A stretch of DNA of 64,000 nt, from assembly GCF_023228165.1 (NCBI RefSeq), contig NZ_JALOBS010000007.1:1-64000 (forward strand), read 5' to 3'. How positions within the stretch are numbered: the stretch's first letter is position 1; the number at the start of each line of letters is the position of its first letter. Shown here piece by piece: positions 25,087-33,843 of the stretch. The notes under the pieces were generated by a model. It had not been told where the DNA came from. It did not search any database and saw nothing but the letters and a program-made list of their open reading frames with translations. This stretch comes from Methylomonas sp. (GTDB lineage Bacteria; Pseudomonadota; Gammaproteobacteria; Methylococcales; Methylomonadaceae). A program made the translations under genes and the position numbers.

Positions 25087-25263
25087 GCGCTTCCCCGCTA
25101 CCATTTTTTGATTCCCCTTTTCCAGACTCCTTAACTTTCTCCCTTGCCGCTCCGTCTGCGTGCCATCCTTGCTCCCTAGTTTCTCCAGATCCTTTGGTTA
25201 TTAGCGCTGCATCAACGCCCTTAACCGTTGGACATATTGTTTCAAAGCAAATGTATGGTTTCA

Positions 25264-25281
25264 GTTACAGGTCGATTACAG
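25264..25281 (-). promoter_or_regulatory. Weak Pho-box-like site far upstream of the VPLPA-CTERM gene
   Basis: Minus strand CTGTAAT-cgac-CTGTAAC: two 7-bp direct repeats with the 4-bp spacing of a Pho box, 13 of 18 to consensus. No good -10 lies at 10 nt. If functional, the leader would be over 350 nt and include the riboswitch. Confidence 0.3.
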
Positions 25282-25288
25282 TTTCGAA

Positions 25289-25303
25289 AAATGTAATACA
25301 TTT
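25289..25303. repeat. 15-bp perfect palindrome
   Basis: AAATGTA-A-TACATTT. With no room for a hairpin loop it resembles a dimeric regulator site. It lies just upstream of the weak Pho-like site. Confidence 0.3.
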
Positions 25304-25810
25304 GTATTGCAACATAGCTATGCCGGGGCCTACGAAGCCGACGAAACAGCTGAAAAGCGAGAATTCATCCCGAGGAAGACGCTGGCGGGGGCGGATTTGT
25401 CTTAAAAAAGCCACAAGGACTGTTGGCGCCGGTTAATCCAGGCTGTCTGAATGGATCGAACTAACCGCTTTTCCGGACTGGCGGCAAGCCGCTTATTCAA
25501 CATCGTGCCCGCCACGAACTGATAATAGCTACCGAAGTGCTGACTAAGATCCGTTTAGAACTAACATCCCGTACCGGATCGTCTGCTCCGACCGGATAAC
25601 TCAGCCTACACTCCAGAATCGGCAAGCGGGAAGGCATACTCATTGCACATCAAATTTTGTTTTAAATTCTCCTCACCCTAACCCTCTCCTGCAGGAGCGG
25701 GAATAACTTGATGCGCGTAAGATATAACCCTGTAGAGCGGAACAAGGATTTGGCGATAAACAACTTTCCGCTATCCAGGCACCTCATGCCGGCATACCCT
25801 CTGGGTGTCG

Positions 25811-25831
25811 GCAATCCCTGCCGGAACGACG
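25811..25831 (-). repeat. Dispersed 21-nt repeat, copy 1
   Basis: The minus strand is identical over 21 nt to 61225-61245 (+), beginning CGTCGTTCCGG and ending GGGATTGC. Both copies lie in non-coding DNA beside other GC-rich palindromic remnants, as in REP/MITE debris. Confidence 0.6.
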
Positions 25832-25920
25832 ATGTTTTGAGTGGGGATTCCAATTCGGGACGTTATTCCAAACCCAATCCTAAGCACAACGTTTCCGGTG
25901 GCTTACCTGTGCCCATCCGA

Positions 25921-26439
25921 CTATTCCGGCCCACGGTTTAGGGTGGTTAACGTCAGCTTACCATCCAGCAAAGTGCTGTCGTCCGCATACCGACCGACAT
26001 CCAGCTGGGTGACCACAATCGCATGCTGTTGCTGCAATACCGCCAGCCAATAGCTCAATTTGTCGAAAGGCATTTTGTGCAATTCCAGCTCAACCCCGCC
26101 CTCGGGATCGGTTTTCTGTTGACCTATGAACGCGTCGAGACCTAATTGCTTGCTGCTGTCGGCAATCGCCGCCGCCGGCGCCATCGGCGTTACGGCGATT
26201 TCCGCCCCGGATTGCCGCAATTGCGCCACCCGCTCGGCCACATCCCGTAGATGCATATAGATTTGTTGTTGCGCTTGCAGTTGTTGCTGTAGGCGGCGGT
26301 TTTCCGCCTGCATGGGCTCGTACACAAAGCCATAAACAGCTGCGATTAAAACCGCCGTCAGGCCGGCCATCAGCAGCAAACGTTCGCGCGACGATAGCGC
26401 CGCCCAGCGCTGCAGGAGTTCAGTTTTGTTGAATGGCAA
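25921..26439 (-). CDS. gspM: Type II secretion inner-membrane protein GspM
   Basis: GspM is a bitopic inner-membrane protein of the T2SS platform that pairs with GspL. The 172-residue protein has a short cytoplasmic N-terminus (ERLLLMAG), one transmembrane helix (about 23-42), a coiled-coil Gln-rich segment (about 45-75) and a ferredoxin-like periplasmic domain (about 90-170). No ATG is available: the likely start is the TTG at 26439, inside the end of gspL (20-nt overlap), so translation is probably coupled. It is the last gene of the gspG-M operon. No gspN follows. Confidence 0.88.
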   Translation of the reverse strand: MPFNKTELLQRWAALSSRERLLLMAGLTAVLIAAVYGFVYEPMQAENRRLQQQLQAQQQIYMHLRDVAERVAQLRQSGAEIAVTPMAPAAAIADSSKQLGLDAFIGQQKTDPEGGVELELHKMPFDKLSYWLAVLQQQHAIVVTQLDVGRYADDSTLLDGKLTLTTLNRGPE

Positions 26440-27616
26440 TGTCCGCCTCCGTACCGTCCGTAACGCCGACTACCGCGCGGGTATCGACTTGCAAGCCGTC
26501 CTCGTCGCTTAGCTGGCGATTAAGTTGTTCGACACTGGCCGCATCCGGAGCCAAAAACTTGAGATGCAAGCTATTGTCGGCAAATTGCAGCCTCCGCAAC
26601 TTGAATTGCGGCTGATCTTTCAGGCGTTTGCCGACGCGGTACAGCAACGGCAAAAAGCCGGCCGTCTGCTGCATGGACTGGGTTTGCAAAGCCGACAATT
26701 GTTGGTCCGCCTGCACTTTTAGGTTCACCAGCCGCTTGATGTCGGGAAAGGTTTGCTTAAACAAAGTCTGAGTATTGGTTTCCAACGTTTGCAATTGCTG
26801 CCGTTGCTTATCCAGCAATTGCCACTGTCCGGCCAGTTGCGCCAACAAGGCGATCAGCAAAATCGCGGCAGCCGGCAACCAAGCTTTCAGCTCATTCTGG
26901 CGGCGAATTTGCGGGGCATAAGCGCCAACCAGCAGATTTAATCCGCTCGCCGCCTGCCACTGCCCCGCATACAGCAACAAAGTGTCGTCCATTGCGTGCT
27001 GCTCGATCCGGACCGGCAGCGACAGTCCGGGAACTTCAGCGCCGATCCGCGACCACAGCTGCAAATCGCCTTGAGCCTGTCCGTTTGCATACAGCCTTTC
27101 CAGCAATACCCCGCACAGCTCGCGCTCGCCGCCGCCACCCAGCCATTCGCCATACCTGAACACCCCATTGTCGCCCTCCAGCAGCATGGCACACTGCCCG
27201 TCTTGCCAAGGCAACAGCAGCGGTTCCGGCACAGCCCATTGCAAGGTCAGCCCGGCTTCGGCGAAGCGGCGGGTACAAGCTGCGATAAGCTCGCCATCGA
27301 CGGCCGCCACCGCGATACGCTGAGTGCCGGCTTGCCGGCGCCAGCTCAAGTGGTAGCGCTCCACATCCTCGGCCAGCAACTCTTCCAACGCAAAAGGCAA
27401 TGCCTTGGCTATTTGCGCCGCGCTCCGCAGCGGCAACTCTATTTCCAGCAACAACAGCGAGGCGGCCGGCCAAACCAATATCAGCGGCCGGCCTTGCGCT
27501 TGCGCGGCCAATTCAGCCAAACCGCCGACATGCACGCCATCCGCCGGCTCGGCGGTATCCAGCCACTGTACTTGACCAACAAGCGGCCCTTCCCGCAGCA
27601 AGATTGCCTCAGCCAC
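26420..27616 (-). CDS. gspL: Type II secretion protein GspL
   Basis: GspL recruits the ATPase GspE to the membrane. The 398-residue protein has a cytoplasmic actin-like domain (about 1-235; LILVWPAASLLLLEIELP, FALEELLAEDVERYHLSW), a single transmembrane helix (about 247-263) and a periplasmic ferredoxin-like domain (about 320-390). The start is GTG at 27616, overlapping the gspK stop by 8 nt. Family length is about 400. Confidence 0.93.
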   Translation of the reverse strand: MAEAILLREGPLVGQVQWLDTAEPADGVHVGGLAELAAQAQGRPLILVWPAASLLLLEIELPLRSAAQIAKALPFALEELLAEDVERYHLSWRRQAGTQRIAVAAVDGELIAACTRRFAEAGLTLQWAVPEPLLLPWQDGQCAMLLEGDNGVFRYGEWLGGGGERELCGVLLERLYANGQAQGDLQLWSRIGAEVPGLSLPVRIEQHAMDDTLLLYAGQWQAASGLNLLVGAYAPQIRRQNELKAWLPAAAILLIALLAQLAGQWQLLDKQRQQLQTLETNTQTLFKQTFPDIKRLVNLKVQADQQLSALQTQSMQQTAGFLPLLYRVGKRLKDQPQFKLRRLQFADNSLHLKFLAPDAASVEQLNRQLSDEDGLQVDTRAVVGVTDGTEADIAIQQN

Positions 27617-28517
27617 GCAGCCACCCGCTACGCGCCCGGCGTATCACTATCGCCATGCTATCCGCCCTCTTTTGCAACTGCGATTCAAACCGCAAGCGCG
27701 CCCTTCCCATATCCACCGATCCCGACAATAAAAAAAATGTACTTTTTACGCTCAAGCCGTGTTTGCCGATGCCGCGTCCCTCCACCGCTTCGTCTTTAAA
27801 GAAATCGGCCAATTCGCTAAACGGTTTACCGCTAGCCCGATACATGGATGCGGCTTGATCGGCGCTAATCTTGTCCGCCAGACAGCGCAATACCTGCGCG
27901 GGCGCCGTATTGACGTTGATGGGCGCATAGCCGGGGGCGGCGTAGACAAAGGGCCGCAGTTTGTCGTAAATCTCCCGCGTAACACCCTGCACCAACAGCA
28001 ACTCGCTGACGTCGGCAAACAGCCGGTTGCTGGTACGGCGCGGCGGATGCTTACGAGAGTAGACTTCGTCTTCCGCGCCGAACGGATAGCGAATGTCGCC
28101 GTCGGCATCGATCCAGTCCAGGATGGCGTCCATCACTTCAGAGTCTAGCTCCAATTGCTTCAATAAGCGCTTCATGCGATTGACGTCTTCAGTGCTGACT
28201 TCGCCGTCGACAAGCAAATTATTCAAATTGATTTTACCTTGCAAATCGTCGATTTCGGCGCGCAGCTCAACCTCGCCGTCTTCACTGATCTGCAACGGCT
28301 TTCGCCAATCGCTACCCTGCAAACGCGTGACGGCCCAATTTTCCAGGCTAAGCGCATATGCCCAGGCCTGATCGCCGCGCAGCTGATTTTCAGTGCGGCG
28401 TATGTCCAACTGCCGCTCACTGGACATCGAGACTATCGTCACGGTAGCCAAGGCCAGCACCAGCAATACCGTAATCAATGCCACACCCCGCTGCGCTCGG
28501 TTTAATCGTTCGCTCAT
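27609..28517 (-). CDS. gspK: Type II secretion minor pseudopilin GspK
   Basis: GspK caps the pseudopilus tip with GspI and GspJ. I start it at the ATG at 28517, which overlaps the gspJ stop as ATGA; 35 further upstream codons are open but would run into gspJ. The 302-residue protein has the prepilin leader RAQRG|VALITVLLVLALATVTIV, without the usual Glu at +5, as is normal for GspK. A large alpha-helical insert follows, with Asp-rich segments (AILDWIDADGD) and an INVNTAPAQVLRCL helix-hairpin motif. Confidence 0.93.
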   Translation of the reverse strand: MSERLNRAQRGVALITVLLVLALATVTIVSMSSERQLDIRRTENQLRGDQAWAYALSLENWAVTRLQGSDWRKPLQISEDGEVELRAEIDDLQGKINLNNLLVDGEVSTEDVNRMKRLLKQLELDSEVMDAILDWIDADGDIRYPFGAEDEVYSRKHPPRRTSNRLFADVSELLLVQGVTREIYDKLRPFVYAAPGYAPINVNTAPAQVLRCLADKISADQAASMYRASGKPFSELADFFKDEAVEGRGIGKHGLSVKSTFFLLSGSVDMGRARLRFESQLQKRADSMAIVIRRARSGWLRG

Positions 28518-29095
28518 CGTATCCAGAACCCGCGCCGAATATCGCCTAAACCGCTTAAACTGAAAACAACCTCCACCGCTTTGGGTAAGCCACTTCCGGA
28601 GGCCGGCCAGCTGCCGACCCACTCGCTGCCGAAAAATTGTATTTGCACGCCGTCGGCATCCAGAAGGTGTTTTCGCAACGGCTGGCTTTGCTGGGTTCTA
28701 TCCAAGGTGCTCCAGACCAGCCGATACAACTGACCGGACTCGAAGCGATAGCTGACCCGCTGCAAGCGGCTACGTTCGCTGTCCTGCAGTAACGCCGGCG
28801 CCGCGCGGGTCAAGCTGAGCAGCTCCGGACCATTGCTGCCGCGAAATGCCGGTTCGTCGTCGCCAAGTTCGTCCCGAATCGTACGCGGCAGCGCCTGCAG
28901 CAAATCTTCATTCAGCAGATACAAGGTCTGTTGCAACTGCCGCACGCGCATGGCCCTGGCCTGAGTGGCCTGGCGAGTGTCGATAACGGATTTCAAGCCG
29001 CCGTAGGCCATGGTCGCCATAATGGCGAAGATCGCCATCGCGATCAGCAATTCCAGCAAGGTAAAGCCTTTGACGCCGCCCAGCCGTGCACTCAT
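28514..29095 (-). CDS. gspJ: Type II secretion minor pseudopilin GspJ
   Basis: This 193-residue pseudopilin has the type III leader GGVKG|FTLLELLIAMAIFAIMATMAY and the GspJ family motif around DTRQAT...RQLQQTLYLLNEDL, then a beta-rich C-terminal domain. It begins with an ATGA overlap on gspI and ends with another on gspK. It forms the tip complex with GspI and GspK. Confidence 0.93.
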   Translation of the reverse strand: MSARLGGVKGFTLLELLIAMAIFAIMATMAYGGLKSVIDTRQATQARAMRVRQLQQTLYLLNEDLLQALPRTIRDELGDDEPAFRGSNGPELLSLTRAAPALLQDSERSRLQRVSYRFESGQLYRLVWSTLDRTQQSQPLRKHLLDADGVQIQFFGSEWVGSWPASGSGLPKAVEVVFSLSGLGDIRRGFWIR

Positions 29096-29523
29096 GACTC
29101 ACTCGTGACATAGCCAACCAAATCGACATAGGCTGTTTTCTCGCCTTCCAGAAACACCTGCACCCGGTAGCGCCATACACCGTCGCCCAAGCTATGCGCC
29201 ACCGCCCGGGAAACTTGCCAATACCAGCGCCGGCCGGCCATTTCCTCCCAGCCATCGCCGGCTTCGGGTTTGTCTTCCGCCAGACGCAACTGCAACAAAC
29301 GGTTTTGGGCAACCTGTTCGGCTATGGTAGTGTTTTCCAGAAACCACAAATTACGGGTGTTGTTGGCGGCAATTTTGATCAGCCCGGTCATCAGAATCGC
29401 CAGTATCGACAGCGCGATCAATACTTCCAATAGCGTGAAACCCGCTTGCCGACAACAGAATCTATTTGGCACCGGATTGCCGCCGGCTACCTGCCGCGCA
29501 GGTCCGGAATAAAACCACATCAT
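29092..29523 (-). CDS. gspI: Type II secretion minor pseudopilin GspI
   Basis: GspI initiates pseudopilus assembly. The start at 29523 (MMWFYSG...) overlaps the gspH stop as ATGA and leaves a 143-residue protein. The prepilin leader is unusually long (about 28 residues) before QAG|FTLLEVLIALSILAILMTGL. The C-terminal part (RRWYWQVSRA...VWRYRVQVF) fits GspI. Confidence 0.92.
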   Translation of the reverse strand: MMWFYSGPARQVAGGNPVPNRFCCRQAGFTLLEVLIALSILAILMTGLIKIAANNTRNLWFLENTTIAEQVAQNRLLQLRLAEDKPEAGDGWEEMAGRRWYWQVSRAVAHSLGDGVWRYRVQVFLEGEKTAYVDLVGYVTSES

Positions 29524-30026
29524 GATTCCACGGCGGCGTCGACGATGGTCCATCCCTGTGCTCCGCCGTTGCTGATTTGCATGACACCCTGGGTATCGCT
29601 GATATCTATCTGTATGGTTTCGCTGTTGCCGTCCGGCGTCAGTAATATCTGCGGACTGGTTTGAGCAGACATTCCCGCTCGTTCAGCCAGCACCCTGTTT
29701 TCGCCGTCCACGCGTAGAATGATACGTATATCGCCATCCAATTGGCGGGCGCGAAATACCGCATCGCCGGTTTCTTCCTGCCAGCCCGATTCGCTGAAAA
29801 CCAAAAACCGGTAGCCGTGCGCGAACAGTTCCAGCCCCATGGCTTCGCCGCGCAGCAGCGCTTCCTGCTCGGCTAGCTCCAACAAGGTTTCCAGTCGCTC
29901 CGCCTCAAGACGCGGCCGGCGGTCCTTGCCGTCGTTGCCTATCGATATCATGGCCATGCCGGTCATCACTCCAATCAATATCAAGACGATCAATAACTCG
30001 ATCAGCGTAAATCCGCCGGCGCGCAT
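29520..30026 (-). CDS. gspH: Type II secretion minor pseudopilin GspH
   Basis: This 168-residue minor pseudopilin has a short leader MRAGG|FTLIELLIVLILIGVMTGMAM and a GspH-type beta domain (residues 50-165; GLELFAHGYRFLVFSESGWQ). It follows gspG by 8 nt and overlaps gspI. It links the tip complex to the GspG shaft. Confidence 0.92.
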   Translation of the reverse strand: MRAGGFTLIELLIVLILIGVMTGMAMISIGNDGKDRRPRLEAERLETLLELAEQEALLRGEAMGLELFAHGYRFLVFSESGWQEETGDAVFRARQLDGDIRIILRVDGENRVLAERAGMSAQTSPQILLTPDGNSETIQIDISDTQGVMQISNGGAQGWTIVDAAVES

Positions 30027-30034
30027 GCCCGTGC

Positions 30035-30466
30035 TTATTTGCTATTCCAGTTGACGATGTCGGCGTTGGCCTCTTCACCGCCTTCCACGCCGTCCGCGCC
30101 GAAGGAATACAAATCGTATTCGCCGTGCACGCCCGGCTTAAGATACATATAGGGCTTGCCCCAGGCATCGGTCGGCACCTGATCCAGATAACCGCCCTGC
30201 TTCCAATGCGCGCCCGGCGCCAGTCCCGCCGGCTTGGTGATCAGCGCTTCCAGCCCCTGTTCTGTCGTCGGATAACTGAAATTATCCAAGCGGTACAAAT
30301 CCAGCGCCGCGCCGATGGCGCGAATATCCTGCAATGTGCGGGTAGCGCGAGCCTCGTCGGGCCTACCCATGATTTTAGGCACTACGATGGACGCCAGAAT
30401 CCCCAGAATAACCACCACGATCATCACTTCGATCAAGGTAAAACCTTGCTGTGTTTTGTTGTTCAT
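30035..30466 (-). CDS. gspG: Type II secretion major pseudopilin GspG
   Basis: GspG forms the pseudopilus shaft. The ATG at 30466 gives a 143-residue protein with leader MNNKTQQG|FTLIEVMIVVVILGILASIVVPKIMGRPDEA, the canonical GspG start. The conserved C-terminal region follows (YPTTEQGLEAL, DAWGKPYMY, YDLYSFGADG) with the Ca-binding loop. A TTG seven codons upstream also stays in frame, but the leader would be longer than usual. No clear Shine-Dalgarno site is visible. A Pho-box-like promoter lies upstream. Confidence 0.95.
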   Translation of the reverse strand: MNNKTQQGFTLIEVMIVVVILGILASIVVPKIMGRPDEARATRTLQDIRAIGAALDLYRLDNFSYPTTEQGLEALITKPAGLAPGAHWKQGGYLDQVPTDAWGKPYMYLKPGVHGEYDLYSFGADGVEGGEEANADIVNWNSK

Positions 30467-30520
30467 ACCAATCAAAAAGTTGTGCAAACGAATAGCCGAC
30501 CAGCAGCTGTTGTGACGGAA

Positions 30521-30554
30521 ATATTAAGAAATCAACGTGACAGGTGTATGACAA
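30521..30554 (-). promoter_or_regulatory. Pho-box-like promoter of gspG-M
   Basis: The 18-mer at 30537-30554 reads TTGTCATACACCTGTCAC on the minus strand: two near-perfect heptamers (TTGTCAT, CTGTCAC) in 11-bp phase, 15 of 18 to consensus. TAATAT lies exactly 10 nt downstream (30521-30526). The predicted 5' UTR is about 48 nt. Confidence 0.6.
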
Positions 30555-30752
30555 AAGATACAAAACCGCATATGCAGAAAGACCTTTACAGGGGGGAAGC
30601 CCTATTATTTGCGACCATGAACAACGAAATATTAATGAACTTCACTGGATTGAGATTAACCAGAATCTGACTCGCATGGTGCCGGCGCGGGGCGGGTTAT
30701 TCAATCCGCTCCAAACGTTATGCCTTGGTGTTTGTATATTGTTTATACGATG

Positions 30753-30776
30753 AGGACGGATTTAAAAATCCGTCCT
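30753..30776. repeat. Perfect 11-bp inverted repeat
   Basis: AGGACGGATTT-AA-AAATCCGTCCT lies 28 nt beyond the mscS stop codon, between mscS and gspG. No T tract follows on the minus strand, so it is more likely an intergenic palindromic repeat than a classic terminator, although it could still stop transcription weakly. The 337-nt gap 30467-30803 holds nothing else but the gspG promoter. Confidence 0.55.
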
Positions 30777-30803
30777 GCTCAGGGAATCCAGCATGGGAAA
30801 GCC

Positions 30804-32150
30804 TTAAATTTCTTTTTTGGCATTTGGATCCAGCAGATTTACGTCGGCGTTCTGCAAGTTATCCTGGATGATCTGTTCTTTTAACGTATCATCGGCAGCC
30901 ACATCAGTTACTTCATCATGATTTGGCATGGGCAGCTGCTCTTGAAATGCAACAGGCGTTTTAATTAGATTCAGATCGTAAGTGGGTTTAGGCACGCTGA
31001 TATGGGCCTGATCGAGACAGTCTTTAACCTTTTTGATCGCCTCGCTGCGTACTTTAAGAAAGTCATATTCCGTTTGATTTATCCAGGCGTAAATGCGCAA
31101 TACAATACTCGAATTGCCGATTTCATTGACGATCACTTGCGGTTTGGGTTCGCCTAAAATGCCTTGCATTTCGGTAAGGACATGCAAAATTAATTCTTGC
31201 GCATATCCGACATTTTCCGCGTAGCCAATCCCCAGATCAAATTCAAAGCGCCGATTCGGATGCCGGGTATAGTTTGTGATAACCGCTTTAAATACGGTTG
31301 AATTAGGTATCCGCACATGATTGCCGTCAAACGACATCAAAATAGTCGCCCTTGAAGTCAGTCTAACCACACTACCCTGAAATCCTTCTATATCGACGGC
31401 ATCATTCACTTCAAAAGGATTTCGAATACTTAACAGCAGACTGGCAATGAAGTTTTCGACCGTATCTCGCACGGCAAAACTGATAGCCAAGCCCAAGATA
31501 CCGGCTGCTCCCAGAATGGTACCCAGCAGCGCGGTGGCATCCAGCAAACTCAGCGCCAACACAATACCCAGCAGCGTACAAATTAAATGCACCAGCTTGC
31601 TTAACAGGTCGGCTATGAAAAAATTAACCGCGATTTTTCTATACAATTGCTGCCGCTTCGCCAACCACGAACCGATAAACCAGAATAAGCAAAAGGTCAG
31701 CAATGCCAACAGATAAAGAGGCATTTCCACCAGTATTTGTTCGGCGCTGGCTTTAAATTTGCTCTGAACCGTATCGAGACGCTTTTTTAAGTCATGCGTG
31801 GTGATTAGCTGATTCTTAACTTCAATCACACCCTGCATATTCCGGGCAAAATCCAGCGCCTTTTGTTCGGAGGCTTTCGAATCCACCGCGCCCTTTAATG
31901 TCACCACGCTGCTTGCGACTGTCACCTGCAAATCGTTCAAGCCCTCCAGTTCCGAATAGATCTGTTCCAAGCGTCTTTTGATTTGCTTATCATTTTGTTT
32001 ATTGTGTTCCAGCTCTATGGTTTTACCAGCATTCGAGCTCTCCGATTTGGGGGTGTTGGTCAATATTTGATCGATGGCATCAGCGTAAACACTGTGCACC
32101 ATTAGCATACTCGAGATTGCTAGGGCGAAGGTAATAACATAAATGCGCAT
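30804..32150 (-). CDS. BON-domain MscS-family mechanosensitive channel
   Basis: This is an osmotic-release or signalling channel of the inner membrane, 448 residues from the ATG at 32150, where a good signal peptide begins (MRIYVITFALAISSMLMVHSVYA). A periplasmic BON domain follows (about 55-120; VTVASSVVTLKGAVDS), then three to four membrane helices (about 150-250), with pore helix GTILGAAGILGLAISFAVRD. The MscS beta and C-terminal domains follow (GSVVRLTSRATILMSFDGNHVRIPNS), and an acidic tail. The ORF extends to 32204 but would lose the signal peptide. It lies directly after the DUF2254 gene. Confidence 0.92.
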   Translation of the reverse strand: MRIYVITFALAISSMLMVHSVYADAIDQILTNTPKSESSNAGKTIELEHNKQNDKQIKRRLEQIYSELEGLNDLQVTVASSVVTLKGAVDSKASEQKALDFARNMQGVIEVKNQLITTHDLKKRLDTVQSKFKASAEQILVEMPLYLLALLTFCLFWFIGSWLAKRQQLYRKIAVNFFIADLLSKLVHLICTLLGIVLALSLLDATALLGTILGAAGILGLAISFAVRDTVENFIASLLLSIRNPFEVNDAVDIEGFQGSVVRLTSRATILMSFDGNHVRIPNSTVFKAVITNYTRHPNRRFEFDLGIGYAENVGYAQELILHVLTEMQGILGEPKPQVIVNEIGNSSIVLRIYAWINQTEYDFLKVRSEAIKKVKDCLDQAHISVPKPTYDLNLIKTPVAFQEQLPMPNHDEVTDVAADDTLKEQIIQDNLQNADVNLLDPNAKKEI

Positions 32151-32204
32151 AGTGTTTTTTCGATGTGAGTCGTTATTCTGTCGTAACGGCATTAACAATA
32201 CCAA

Positions 32205-33536
32205 TCAGGACGTGGTCTTTTCGGATAGCTTTAAAATCTGTTGAATGCGTTCAAGCCTTTGTTTAATGGCTTGTTCATCGTAGTCCAACAGCCCTTGGTC
32301 TCTCGTCGAATCAAATGTTAGCCGTGCAATCCGTGCGAGCGCCTCCCTGTCAGCCTTTCTTTGAGTCAAAGAAGCCAATTGTGCGAATGTCTCAAGTAAA
32401 TAAATCACAACCGGCGGATTATTACTGCACATTTGGCGGATTCCAATAAAACAGGCCTCTAGCAAACTTTGGAACGAAATCTGGCTTTTAACCAGCAGTA
32501 GGCGCCCCGTCTCATTTCTGATTTGGAACTCAGGCAATTGCCGGGTGGCGATAACAGCCAGGCCGGCGGCTAAATAATCAATGCAGGTCATCGCGGTAAA
32601 AGGGTCGTTAATGCCGGGGGACAGGGCCCGAGCGGCAATTTGCACCAGTTGCCGAATAGTAAATTCCAAATCTTGCTCGCCGCTGGGCTCTTTGCCCAAC
32701 AGAAAACTCGCACGCACCGAGCTTGTTATGTGATCTTTCAGGTGTACGTAAGGCCAGATGTTTGCTATCGGCGCCCCCGGTAGCACGTAATGGCCAGGTT
32801 TGAATAATAGTTCGATTGTAATCTCTTCATTTTCCGCCAGGGCTAGCAAGGTTGAATCATTAATGGCCTGCACATAACCAAAGGCTTCGGAGCGGATTAC
32901 GGTCGCCGTGTCTTTTGGGAGGGATGGCACCCTGGAAGGACGCTCATTTTCCGCATACGGCTGCGGGAGAAAACGGTGAATGGCTTCGATAAATTCCTGT
33001 CCGATTTCAAATGCGATACGTTCAATACGAATGGACCAGGTTAAATGATGAATGAAGCCAATAAATATAATGCTGTCGCTCAACACAAACACCAGTGCCA
33101 GACTGATTGAAATGCTTGGAATCTGCTTATCCGCCACAACCATTCCGCGCATAATCAGCAAACAATACACAAACGTGGCAATAAATGCGCCGAACACGAA
33201 TTGATTGACCGGATCGCGCAAAAAATTACGCAACAACCGCGGGCCAAACTGAGAACTGGTTAAACTCAAGGTAACCATGGTCACCGAAAAGGTCAACGTT
33301 GCGGCGGCAAAAGTGGAAGCCGCGATAGTAGACAAAACGGCCAGAGCGCCATCTGAACTGGTAAACACCAACCACCCGAATCCATCAAGCCGGGATAAGT
33401 TGATACGGGTATCCGCCTCGAGCAGGCCGTAGGACAAGGCAATGGCGGTAACCAGCATAATCACCGGGATCAACCAATAACTGTTACGCAGATATTCCCA
33501 AAAGTGAATCAGCCAAGTTCGCATCGTTTTACTCAT
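32205..33536 (-). CDS. DUF2254 family membrane protein
   Basis: I recognise the DUF2254 family, a conserved bacterial membrane protein of unknown function. The ATG at 33536 (MSKTMRTWLIHFWEYL) gives 443 residues; the 60 upstream codons do not look like protein. Four transmembrane helices lie in the first 200 residues, with the conserved STFAAATLTFSVTMVTLSLTSSQFGPRLLRNF block. A soluble part contains SPGINDPFTAMTCIDYL. It precedes mscS with a 54-nt gap, suggesting a joint envelope-stress role (inference). The 307-nt gap on its upstream side, 33537-33843, shows no feature. Confidence 0.9.
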   Translation of the reverse strand: MSKTMRTWLIHFWEYLRNSYWLIPVIMLVTAIALSYGLLEADTRINLSRLDGFGWLVFTSSDGALAVLSTIAASTFAAATLTFSVTMVTLSLTSSQFGPRLLRNFLRDPVNQFVFGAFIATFVYCLLIMRGMVVADKQIPSISISLALVFVLSDSIIFIGFIHHLTWSIRIERIAFEIGQEFIEAIHRFLPQPYAENERPSRVPSLPKDTATVIRSEAFGYVQAINDSTLLALAENEEITIELLFKPGHYVLPGAPIANIWPYVHLKDHITSSVRASFLLGKEPSGEQDLEFTIRQLVQIAARALSPGINDPFTAMTCIDYLAAGLAVIATRQLPEFQIRNETGRLLLVKSQISFQSLLEACFIGIRQMCSNNPPVVIYLLETFAQLASLTQRKADREALARIARLTFDSTRDQGLLDYDEQAIKQRLERIQQILKLSEKTTS

Positions 33537-33843
33537 AAAAGAGTTTGGTTTGGGTGAATTCGGATTTAATCCGCCAATCCAGCCTGAGAGTAGTTGGAGT
33601 TGCCGTTGAGGCAGAAGCGCTGTTGTATGAAGACACGGCGGTTTAACCTTACCACGGGAATCCGCCAACGCAAACTCGATATCTGAATTGGCCCACGGGA
33701 AGAAATATATTGTCAACCAAGACCGCCTCGACGGCTCACTGCGGTTTTCGAAATTTACGGCGTAACGGGTACCTAGCCTGTTTGACTAAGTTCAAACTGT
33801 AATCGGTTATACAGACCGTTTTCGGCGCGGGTGAAAATCGGCG

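Larger units (their letters stand above)
25087..25920. other. 834-bp region without a convincing gene
   Basis: No ORF here has credible codon use or a ribosome-binding site. It holds a weak Pho-box-like site (25264-25281), a 15-bp palindrome (25289-25303), a common CTCACCCTAACCCTCTCC-type intergenic repeat with a perfect CTCCTGCAGGAG palindrome (25686-25697), and a repeat shared with 61225-61245 (25811-25831). It looks like a patchwork of degenerate intergenic repeats. Confidence 0.6.

Noticed and set aside
25194..25436. 80-codon plus-strand frame in the 25 kb intergenic region
   Set aside because: No ribosome-binding site and composition unlike the neighbours; sits in repeat debris.
30753..30776. 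Palindrome as a classic Rho-independent terminator of mscS
   Set aside because: No T tract after the stem on the minus strand; kept only as an inverted repeat.
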